Made by a program: the position numbers and the translations under genes
Part shown: piece by piece, positions 5,978 to 12,003 of the stretch
How the letters are laid out: every line of letters starts with the position of its first letter
How positions within the stretch are numbered: the first letter of the stretch is position 1
DNA from: a bacterium
GTDB taxonomy: Bacteria > Patescibacteriota > Minisyncoccia > UBA9983
DNA length: 13,841 nucleotides
Assembly (NCBI GenBank): GCA_023244795.1
Contig: JAHFLR010000014.1
Location: 1-13,841 of the forward strand
Reading direction: 5' to 3'
The notes under the pieces: generated by a model
The model's database searches: none
The model's input: the letters and a program-made list of their open reading frames with translations, nothing else
What the model was told of the DNA's origin: nothing

Positions 5978-8476
5978 TTATTGGGAAACCAGGAAATTTA
6001 TAGGCACTACTGTTTCGGATCGGTTCTCAAAATCGTCATAGATGACTATTTTGAGAGAAGAGCTTCTGGCCGGCGCGCCGGACGAAGAGGGGTTAAAAGA
6101 AAATTCGTAGGTATTGGGGCCGATGGATCCGATAAAAGAGTCGTTTAAGAAAAAGTCCCCATGCTTAAGCGGGTATTTGCCAGAGTAAAAGAAGCGAACG
6201 TTTAGTGGGCGATCTGGCTCGTAGGCGGCGTTGGGCGTTGGCGATTGCAGAACGAGTCGTGGCAGATTGCCCGGCTGGTGAACATCGTCATAAATTTTTG
6301 GAATACTGTCCACCGTCTGGTCTATCAGCCCCTGTGAGGCCGCCCAGGCCCGAACAGGCGTCTCCCAGTTTATAAATTGAGAGTCGCCGGCCGGGTTGGC
6401 GGGGGCGGGACCATTCGGGTCGTCTTTGCTGAGCCAATATAAGATTGAGTGAACTTGGTTGATGGCTTTGTTTTCAATAAGCTCTGGCGGAGTAAATTCG
6501 GTAGCGAGTTTTTGAGTGATGCGATCAACCTTATAAGTTTGCCCGCCGCGCCACTCGCCGGAGAGAACCGGCTTGATGTCGTTGGGGTTGGGATAGGCGG
6601 GGCTCTCAAAGTTTTCTATTGGCGTCTTTTTAAGCGCTTCGGTCATAAAGGCATTCCACAAGGGGGCGGCAATTTGACCGGCCACTTTTTTTACCATGGG
6701 AGTGTTGTCGTTGTTGCCTACCCAAACACCAACAGCAACGCTGGGCGTGTATCCAAGCACCCAAGCATCTTTAACGTCGTTGGTGGTGCCGGTTTTGGCA
6801 GCGACTTTTCTGTCGGAAAAGTAAAGCGGTGAGGTTTGTCCGTAAGAAGGCTTTTTGGCATCGTAGTCGGAAAGGACATCGGAAATCATTAGAGCTACGT
6901 TTTTATCCAAAACCTGTTTGGGGTTCGGTGTGTATTCTTCCAAAACACTACCACTGGAGTCTTCAACTTTTAAAATTCCGGTTATGTCATTTTTTACTCC
7001 GCTATTGGCAAAAACAGAATAAGCGCCGGTCATCTCTAGGGGGGAAACCTCTCCTCCTCCAAGCACCAGGGTTAGGCCGTATCGGTCGGGGTCGTTTAAG
7101 CTGGTGATGCCCAAGTCTTGAGCCGTGGCCAGAGTATCTTTTATGCTGGCCAAGTACAAAGTCTTTATAGACGGAATGTTTATGGATTGAGCCAGAGCGT
7201 ATCTCATTTGAATCGGCCCTCGGAACTTGTCGTCATAGTTTTGAGGGTGATAGCAGTTATTGGCATCGGTGCCGGGGTGGGGAGTACCATCGGGGTTGCA
7301 GGATGCATTAAATTCGGTGGGCAGGTCAAACAGAACCGTGCTCGGCAGATATCCTTTTTTAAAAGCAGTGGCATAGGCAAAAGGCTTAAAAGAGGAGCCC
7401 GGCTGGCGATGGGCGAGGGTGATGTTAAAGTTTCCTTCGTTGGCGACATTAAAATAATCTTCGGAGCCGACCATTGTTAAAATTTGCCCGGTTTTGGGGT
7501 CAATGGCCACAATGCCGGCGTTACTGGCGCCGAAGTCTGTTTTTAATTTTTCGGAATAATTTTTAACGGCCTCTTCGGCTTTTTGTTGGAGGTCAAAATC
7601 TAAGGTGGTGGTTACCTTAAGCCCACCTTGTTCCACCACATCTTTGCCGTATTTTTCTTCCAAGTATGACCTTATGTAAACAGAAAAATGAGGAGCCTTA
7701 AGAGACTGGTCGCCCTTGGCAAGAAAAACAACCTTTTCGTTTTTGGCTTGGTTTTCTTCTTCCGCGGAAATAAAACCAAGCTCGCGCATTCTTTTAAGCG
7801 TTAGATTTTTTCTGTCATCTAATTCTTTGCGATGGTTTCCGTATGGCGAATAATAAGTTGGCGCCTTAGGTATAGAGGCCAGGTAGGCCGCTTCGGCCAA
7901 CGAAACATCGCTTGAGTGTTTGCCAAAATAATTTTGACTGGCTGCCTCAATTCCGTAATTACTGCCGCCATAAGGGATCTCGTTAAGATACAAATCCAAA
8001 ATTTGGTCCTTGCTAAAGTTTTTTTCTAGTTTGAGAGTTAAAACAATCTCCTTAATTTTTCTGGTGATGCTTTTTTCGTTGGTAAGCAGAGAATTTTTAA
8101 TGAGCTGTTGGGAGATAGTGGAGCCGCCTTGTTTGAGCGAGCCGGAAGTGATGTCTACAAAAACCGAACGCAAAATGCCCAGCACATCTATGCCGCCGTG
8201 CTGGTAAAATTTATCGTCTTCAATGGCGACGGTGGCATTTTTAATATTGCGAGAAATTTGGTCAAAGGGGACCACAGTTCTCCTAATGTTTTGATGCACG
8301 TCCCAAAGCAAAATTTGCCCGGTGCGGTCGTATATTTTTGTGGACTGCACCACCTTACGGTTTTCAAAAGAACCGAAATCGGGGATTTTAAGAGTTAGCA
8401 CCCACATTAAAATTGCCGCAACGGCCAAAATGCCCAATATAAGCCCGTAGGTGAGAAAACTTTTAACTTTTTTCAT
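5978..8476 (-). CDS. Class A penicillin-binding protein (transglycosylase/transpeptidase), PBP1A-like
   Basis: Bifunctional peptidoglycan synthase: polymerises lipid II into glycan strands and cross-links the peptides outside the membrane. The 832 residues begin with a short cytoplasmic tail and one membrane anchor (about 8-29). The GT51 domain holds EDDKFYQHGGID with the catalytic Glu at E86, GGSTISQQL (117-125) and RKIKEIVLTLKLE (139-151). The transpeptidase domain holds S361-S-F-K364 (nucleophile motif), S431-I-N433 and K561-T-G563. All three active-site motifs are intact. The C-terminus (about 720-832) is an extra, probably beta-sandwich, region of the sort often found at the end of class A PBPs. 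The start ATG gives a sensible anchor; there is no Shine-Dalgarno sequence. Next downstream is the M23 peptidase, so synthesis and cleavage enzymes sit together. Confidence 0.95.
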   Translation of the reverse strand: MKKVKSFLTYGLILGILAVAAILMWVLTLKIPDFGSFENRKVVQSTKIYDRTGQILLWDVHQNIRRTVVPFDQISRNIKNATVAIEDDKFYQHGGIDVLGILRSVFVDITSGSLKQGGSTISQQLIKNSLLTNEKSITRKIKEIVLTLKLEKNFSKDQILDLYLNEIPYGGSNYGIEAASQNYFGKHSSDVSLAEAAYLASIPKAPTYYSPYGNHRKELDDRKNLTLKRMRELGFISAEEENQAKNEKVVFLAKGDQSLKAPHFSVYIRSYLEEKYGKDVVEQGGLKVTTTLDFDLQQKAEEAVKNYSEKLKTDFGASNAGIVAIDPKTGQILTMVGSEDYFNVANEGNFNITLAHRQPGSSFKPFAYATAFKKGYLPSTVLFDLPTEFNASCNPDGTPHPGTDANNCYHPQNYDDKFRGPIQMRYALAQSINIPSIKTLYLASIKDTLATAQDLGITSLNDPDRYGLTLVLGGGEVSPLEMTGAYSVFANSGVKNDITGILKVEDSSGSVLEEYTPNPKQVLDKNVALMISDVLSDYDAKKPSYGQTSPLYFSDRKVAAKTGTTNDVKDAWVLGYTPSVAVGVWVGNNDNTPMVKKVAGQIAAPLWNAFMTEALKKTPIENFESPAYPNPNDIKPVLSGEWRGGQTYKVDRITQKLATEFTPPELIENKAINQVHSILYWLSKDDPNGPAPANPAGDSQFINWETPVRAWAASQGLIDQTVDSIPKIYDDVHQPGNLPRLVLQSPTPNAAYEPDRPLNVRFFYSGKYPLKHGDFFLNDSFIGSIGPNTYEFSFNPSSSGAPARSSSLKIVIYDDFENRSETVVPINFLVSQ

Positions 8477-8484
8477 TATTTTTA

Positions 8485-8513
8485 ATGTTAAAACGGAAAG
8501 GCGTTTTTGTCCA
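8485..8513 (-). promoter_or_regulatory. Predicted promoter of the PBP gene, almost leaderless
   Basis: On the minus strand TGGACA (8508-8513) and TAACAT (8485-8490) are 17 bases apart. The -10 ends 8 bases before the ATG, so transcription would begin within one or two bases of the start codon. The hexamers match the consensus at 5 and 4 of 6 positions. Confidence 0.4.
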
Positions 8514-8604
8514 TCAAGAATTGACGCCCCTCCTTGCTCGTGATAAGAATTTTAGTGGAGGTTCTTAATTTTTTTATATGGGCAAGACTTAAAAACAACA
8601 GGCG

Positions 8605-8609
8605 GGAGG
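8605..8609 (+). promoter_or_regulatory. Strong Shine-Dalgarno sequence of the GC-rich membrane-protein gene
   Basis: GGAGG lies 6 bases before the ATG at 8616, inside a purine-rich run. It decides the start and stands out because most other genes in the window have no such site. Confidence 0.75.
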
Positions 8610-8615
8610 GGGCAC

Positions 8616-9269
8616 ATGCACGCTCTACAATTGATTGCCGGGATTGTTGCCGCGTATTTTGCTCTGGTCGCCGTGCTGATGGAGTTCTCCATCAAGCGGC
8701 CAAGGTCGGATAGTGGCAAGCTGCGGGTCAAGGCAGATGGGCTTGTCGTACGCAATCTTTATGGCTGCAACTTCTTCCGAGAGGCGAACGCGCTTAGTTG
8801 CCCGAATACCCTGTGCTCTCTCTACTGGGGCATCTTCAGCGGATCCCTTTTGTCGGTAATGATCGTCTTTGTTATGGCGGTCATACAGGCCATAGGATTT
8901 TTGCTCGGGTGGATGCCGATCTTCAGCAGAGGGACCAAGGAACCGTTCCGCAATTATCAGCGATATGGCGACAGCAACGAAGGGCGCTGGATCGCGCCGT
9001 GGAAGTTCATCATTGCCCTTCTGCTCGTCGCCTTCGCTGGCGACATTGCGAAAGGGTTGGTGGCGCTCCACTGGAGGCCTATCTTGCACGAGTGTTTGGT
9101 GGCCGCCGCGTTTCTCGCCGGCCTTGTCTCGATTTTCGCCTTGGTGTTCGTTCTCCTCTCTCTCAAAGACAAGGCGGAAGAGATGGCCACTTCGGAGTTG
9201 GTTCTTGCCATTAAGAAGAGGTTTTGCCCGCTCGTCGAGCCCGTCTACAAGGACGGCCGTCAGGCGTAG
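8616..9269 (+). CDS. Four-helix membrane protein of unknown family, GC-rich, probably acquired
   Basis: I do not recognise this 217-residue protein. Four hydrophobic segments are evident: about 4-24, 72-99, 127-150 and 158-183. Between the first and second lies a soluble stretch with three cysteines, C51, C62 and C67 (YGCNFF and SCPNTLC). Between the second and third lies a hydrophilic loop with several Arg, Tyr and Asp residues. The C-terminal tail (about 184-217) is charged. The translation is supported by a GGAGG site 6 bases upstream, by coding-like sequence throughout and by a terminator right after the TAG stop. Base composition is far from its neighbours: two sampled 60-base lines are about 57% and 65% GC, against 23% and 32% for two lines of tyrS. 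The host-like AT-rich sequence resumes exactly after the terminator. I infer recent horizontal transfer or a mobile cassette; no function can be given. Confidence 0.75.
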   Translation: MHALQLIAGIVAAYFALVAVLMEFSIKRPRSDSGKLRVKADGLVVRNLYGCNFFREANALSCPNTLCSLYWGIFSGSLLSVMIVFVMAVIQAIGFLLGWMPIFSRGTKEPFRNYQRYGDSNEGRWIAPWKFIIALLLVAFAGDIAKGLVALHWRPILHECLVAAAFLAGLVSIFALVFVLLSLKDKAEEMATSELVLAIKKRFCPLVEPVYKDGRQA

Positions 9270-9275
9270 CTTTTT

Positions 9276-9313
9276 CGGCCCGCGGGGATTCTCCCGCGGG
9301 CCGGTTCTTTTTT
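9276..9313 (+). terminator. GC-rich intrinsic terminator after the membrane-protein gene
   Basis: An 11-base perfect stem (9276-9286 with 9293-9303) with a 6-base loop is followed by a T-rich run (9305-9313). It begins 6 bases after the stop codon and separates the gene from tyrS. The stem has the GC richness of the gene before it rather than of tyrS. Confidence 0.88.
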
Positions 9314-9325
9314 ATAAAATTTTTT

Positions 9326-10537
9326 ATGTTAACATTAAACTTAATGAGGCCAGCAATAGATAAAGAAAAAATAAAGAGAGTTTTGGAGAGCGGCGTGGAG
9401 GAAGTGATAGTAAGGGAGAATATGGAAAAACGATTGCTCTCGGGCGGTAAGCTTAGAATAAAACTCGGCATTGATCCAACCGGGTCTGTTTTGCATTTGG
9501 GCCACGCCGTTGTTTTAAGAAAGCTAAAAGACTTCCAAGCTTTGGGCCATCAAGTAATTTTTTTAATTGGTGATTATACCGCCAGGATAGGAGACCCAAC
9601 CGGACGCTCGGAAACCAGAAAGCCGATGACTGAAAAAGAAATAAAAGAAAACATGAAGAGTTATACCAAACAAGCCGGATTAATTTTGGATATGAAAAAG
9701 GTGGAGGTCAGATACAACTCCGAATGGTTTAACAAAATGAATGTTAAAGACATGATTTTTTTAACATCTAAAATTACCTTTGCTCAGATGTCTAAGAGAG
9801 CCGATTTTAAGGAGCGGATTTCCAAAGACGTTGATTTGAGCATGCAAGAGTTTTTATATCCGGCGCTACAGGGGTATGATTCGGTGGCTCTTAAGGCGGA
9901 CGTGGAAATAGGCGGAACTGACCAAAAATTTAATTTATTAATGGGCAGGCAGCTCCAGGAAAGATACGGTCAAAAACCCCAAGACATTATTACTTGCCCG
10001 CTTCTGGAGGGGTTGTCCGGTGGCGATAAAATGAGCAAAAGCAAAAATAATTACATTGCCCTAACAGAGGCGCCAAGCGATATGTTTGGCAAGGTGATGT
10101 CTTTGTCTGATAATATGATAACAAGATATTTTGAGCTGGCCGTCGGTTATTCTAAAGAAGAAATTAAAAAAATAGAGAAAGAAATATCTAACGGAGCCAA
10201 CCCGCGAGATATAAAAATACGGTTAGCGAAGGAGTTAATAAAATTTTATCACAGCGAAAAAGAAGCCCAGAAGGCTGAAGAATATTTTGTAAAAACTTTT
10301 TCCAAAAGAGAATTGCCTACCGACATTCCGGAAGTAAAATCAAAAAAGGGGGAGCTGCTCTCCGATATTTTAGTGGCCAATAAAATAATTGTTTCTAAAT
10401 CAGAGTTTCGCCGGTTGGTAGAGGGGCGGGCGATAGACGTAGACGAAAAAGAGCTGGCGGACATGTTTTATAGAGTGGAGGCCTCGGCGACAGTTAAGGT
10501 GGGAAAGAAGAAATTTGTAAAAATCATAGTTAAATAA
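9326..10537 (+). CDS. tyrS: Tyrosyl-tRNA synthetase
   Basis: Class I aminoacyl-tRNA synthetase joining tyrosine to tRNA-Tyr. Counting from the ATG at 9326 it has 403 residues. The Rossmann fold carries GIDPTGSVLHLGH, with the HIGH-type motif HLGH at 57-60, and KMSKS at 235-239. Tyrosine-site features include YPALQGYDS (178-186) and GGTDQKFN (196-203). An S4 RNA-binding domain closes the protein (about 342-402). These, with the HLGH form, suit the TyrZ-like bacterial branch. The frame is open upstream to 9224, but that would run through the preceding gene's end and its terminator. The ATG at 9326 is therefore chosen; the ATG at 9344 is possible. No Shine-Dalgarno sequence; a TATAAA ends 7 bases before the ATG. 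The gene is followed by a shared bidirectional terminator. Confidence 0.96.
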   Translation: MLTLNLMRPAIDKEKIKRVLESGVEEVIVRENMEKRLLSGGKLRIKLGIDPTGSVLHLGHAVVLRKLKDFQALGHQVIFLIGDYTARIGDPTGRSETRKPMTEKEIKENMKSYTKQAGLILDMKKVEVRYNSEWFNKMNVKDMIFLTSKITFAQMSKRADFKERISKDVDLSMQEFLYPALQGYDSVALKADVEIGGTDQKFNLLMGRQLQERYGQKPQDIITCPLLEGLSGGDKMSKSKNNYIALTEAPSDMFGKVMSLSDNMITRYFELAVGYSKEEIKKIEKEISNGANPRDIKIRLAKELIKFYHSEKEAQKAEEYFVKTFSKRELPTDIPEVKSKKGELLSDILVANKIIVSKSEFRRLVEGRAIDVDEKELADMFYRVEASATVKVGKKKFVKIIVK

Positions 10538-10561
10538 AAATCCCCCGAGCGGGGGATTTTT
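10536..10561. terminator. Bidirectional intrinsic terminator between tyrS and the yebC-ruvC operon
   Basis: An 11-base stem, AAAAATCCCCC (10536-10546) with GGGGGATTTTT (10551-10561), encloses a GAGC loop. It overlaps the last bases of the tyrS TAA stop. The A5/T5 ends provide a U-tract on both strands, so it can stop tyrS and, from the other side, the operon ending with the small acidic gene 23 bases away. Confidence 0.88.
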
Positions 10562-10583
10562 ATTCTAGTTAACTATCCGCTGA

Positions 10584-10751
10584 TTACTCGTCAAAAGAGG
10601 TGAGCGGCTCCTCGTCGTCTTCGGAGACCTCCTCAAGACCAGAACCACCGACGAGCGCTTCTTCCAAATCGGCGTCTCCTTTTAAAAATTCTTCAAAATC
10701 GCCCTCTGGTTTTGTCTCGGCTCCTCTTGAAAAAATATTGCTGCGCATCAT
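10584..10751 (-). CDS. Small acidic protein of unknown function, 55 residues
   Basis: Short open frame starting with ATG-ATG and ending TAA. The product begins MMRSNIFSRGAETKPEGDF and ends SEDDEEPLTSFDE. It has 18 Asp/Glu and only 4 Arg/Lys, so it is strongly acidic and probably largely disordered, with a basic first ten residues. Support for it being a real gene: it lies in the same direction as yebC and ruvC, 57 bases after the ruvC stop. It occupies the space up to the bidirectional terminator, which starts 23 bases beyond its stop. The codon use is coding-like. No Shine-Dalgarno sequence is visible close to the start. I do not recognise a family. The position is where ruvA or ruvB would often follow ruvC, but it resembles neither. 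Confidence 0.55.
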   Translation of the reverse strand: MMRSNIFSRGAETKPEGDFEEFLKGDADLEEALVGGSGLEEVSEDDEEPLTSFDE

Positions 10752-10808
10752 TTTAAATAAATTATTTTTCTAAATGTTATGACCTCTTCCTTTTTATCAA
10801 GAATAAAA

Positions 10809-11306
10809 TTATTTGTCCAGCCCTTTTATTTTTAGTGTGGATATCTTTGAGGAGAGAGCGAGGGCGATGGCAATGGCGTCTACTTCGTCGTCTAGTTTGG
10901 GCATTTTTTCTATTTTTAAAATAAGCTTGACCATTTTTTGCACCTGTCCTTTTTCGGCGGCGCCATAGCCGGTGATGGCCATTTTTATTTCCGGCGGGCT
11001 CATCTCAGCCACCGCCACGGCGTTTAACCCGGCCATAGTTAAAATCATCCCCACCGCCTCTGAAACGCGCGAGGCTGTTTTTTGATTGTTGGTAAAAAAA
11101 ACTTTTTCTATGGCTAGGTGGTCGGGTTTGTATTTGGTAAATATTTTTTTAAGGTTATTGCTCAAGTGAGCCAATCTTTTTTCCGGCGGCATTTTTTTGT
11201 CGCTAGTTAAGTAATCGGAGAAAATTAATTTATCGCAGCCGCCATCTTTTTTAATGATTGCGCAACCTAATCTGTCGTAGCCGGGGTCAATGCCCAAAAT
11301 AATCAT
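10809..11306 (-). CDS. ruvC: Holliday junction resolvase RuvC
   Basis: Endonuclease that cuts four-way junctions during recombinational repair, normally with the RuvAB branch-migration motor. The 165 residues show the RNase H-like fold with all four acidic catalytic positions in place: D7 (LGIDPGYDRLG), E67 (AIEKVFF), and D140 and D143 (LDDEVDAIAIAL). The conserved region around residues 70-86 (FFTNNQKTASRVSEAVG) and the KMAITGYGAAEKGQVQ segment (about 108-123) also match the family. Length is normal. It begins 7 bases after the yebC stop, the widespread yebC-ruvC order. An exact TATAAT, overlapping the yebC stop codon, ends 6 bases before the ATG. No ruvA or ruvB follows. Confidence 0.95.
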   Translation of the reverse strand: MIILGIDPGYDRLGCAIIKKDGGCDKLIFSDYLTSDKKMPPEKRLAHLSNNLKKIFTKYKPDHLAIEKVFFTNNQKTASRVSEAVGMILTMAGLNAVAVAEMSPPEIKMAITGYGAAEKGQVQKMVKLILKIEKMPKLDDEVDAIAIALALSSKISTLKIKGLDK

Positions 11307-11313
11307 AAAATTA

Positions 11314-11856
11314 TTATAGCGCGTTGGTATAAATCTCTTGCACGTCTTCGTGGTCGTCTAGCGCTTCTAATAGTTTGCCCAGCGCTTCTCCATCCATTTC
11401 GTTTACCTCTGTGGTATGCTTGGCTGTCCATCCGGAAGTGGGGAGAGCAATTTTTTCAAAGGCCCAAATTACCGAGCCACTCTCGGCCCACTTGGCATTG
11501 TGTTGGCTTAAGAGATGTTTTATTTCTGCCACGGTCCGATTGCGGCTGTCGGTGATGCCCTCAATGATGATGGCCACGCCGCCCGGGCCGTAGGCCTCAA
11601 AGCGCAGCTCCTCCAATTGGGCGCCCTCACCGGTGCCGGATGCTTTTTTGACGGCGCGCTCAATATTGTCTGCCGGCATGTTGGCTTGGCGCCCTTTTTC
11701 TATAGCCGCTCTTAGCTCGGAGTTGGATTCTGGCTTATCTCCCTTTCTGGCTGCCAGGGTTATTATTTTGGCCAGCTTAGAAAACACCTGACTCTTTTTG
11801 GCATCGGAAACTCCCTTCTGTCGTTTAATTTGTGACCACTTGTTATGTCCACTCAT
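11314..11856 (-). CDS. yebC: YebC/PmpR/TACO1 family protein, shortened
   Basis: The N-terminal 135 residues are typical of the family: SGHNKWSQIKRQKGVSDAKK, ANMPADNIERAVKKASG, the YGPGG motif (89-93), and TDSRNRTVAEIKHLLSQH. Family members are usually about 240-250 residues. Here only 180 remain, yet the usual end is kept (LLEALDDHEDVQEIYTNAL, about 162-180). About 60 residues of the third domain thus appear to be missing from the middle, from about residue 137 on. The family was long annotated as transcriptional regulator; recent work and the mitochondrial TACO1 point to a ribosome-associated translation factor helping at difficult stretches. First gene of the yebC-ruvC-small-ORF operon. No Shine-Dalgarno sequence; a TATACT ends exactly 6 bases before the ATG. 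Confidence 0.92.
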   Translation of the reverse strand: MSGHNKWSQIKRQKGVSDAKKSQVFSKLAKIITLAARKGDKPESNSELRAAIEKGRQANMPADNIERAVKKASGTGEGAQLEELRFEAYGPGGVAIIIEGITDSRNRTVAEIKHLLSQHNAKWAESGSVIWAFEKIALPTSGWTAKHTTEVNEMDGEALGKLLEALDDHEDVQEIYTNAL

Positions 11857-11862
11857 GCCAGA

Positions 11863-11868
11863 AGTATA
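11863..11868 (-). promoter_or_regulatory. -10 element of a leaderless yebC promoter
   Basis: The minus strand reads TATACT, then 6 bases, then the yebC ATG, so +1 would be the A of the start codon. A second TATACT lies just upstream (11870-11875), so two registers are possible. A TTTAAA stands 17 bases before the nearer -10 as a weak -35. Confidence 0.4.
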
Positions 11869-11913
11869 AAGTATAAAGTGAAAAGTTTAAAGCAACGATA
11901 GAAGCAAGAACTC

Positions 11914-11947
11914 CTTAACAACCGAAATGCGATCTCGGTTTTTTAAG
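11914..11947 (+). terminator. Terminator-like hairpin without an upstream gene
   Basis: AACCGA (11920-11925) pairs with TCGGTT (11935-11940), with further pairing in the loop, and a run of six T follows (11939-11944). Outer CTTAA (11914-11918) and TTAAG (11943-11947) arms extend the symmetry. No plus-strand gene precedes it, because yebC points away. It may be a remnant, end a short RNA, or shield the downstream gene from read-through. Confidence 0.5.
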
Positions 11948-11989
11948 GCTAAATTTTACGTTGAAAAATAGGCAAAAATGGCGTAGGAT

Positions 11990-11994
11990 GGAGG
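11990..11994 (+). promoter_or_regulatory. Shine-Dalgarno sequence of the type IIG-like gene
   Basis: GGAGG followed by T lies 9 bases before the ATG at 12004 and supports that start. A possible promoter, TTGAAA (11961-11966) and TAGGAT (11984-11989) 17 bases apart, would start transcription near 11996, after this site. The promoter and the site are therefore hard to reconcile; the site is the firmer call. Confidence 0.6.
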
Positions 11995-12003
11995 TAAGGA
12001 ATT

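Noticed and set aside
8578-8592. Four-codon ORF (ATG GGC AAG ACT TAA) ahead of the GC-rich gene as a leader peptide.
   Set aside because: Too short to support, and the GGAGG at 8557-8561 is 16 bases away from its ATG.
9224-9325. Longer tyrS frame starting at 9224 (34 extra N-terminal residues).
   Set aside because: It would overlap the end of the GC-rich gene and read through its terminator; the extra residues are unlike TyrRS, and the ATG at 9326 gives the normal N-terminus.
8625-9363. Other open frames on both strands across the GC-rich gene.
   Set aside because: High GC leaves several frames open. Only 8616-9269 has a Shine-Dalgarno sequence, membrane-protein-like composition and a terminator just after its stop.
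11961-11989. TTGAAA-17-TAGGAT as promoter of the type IIG-like gene.
   Set aside because: Transcription from it would start after the gene's Shine-Dalgarno sequence, so it is not listed as a separate feature.
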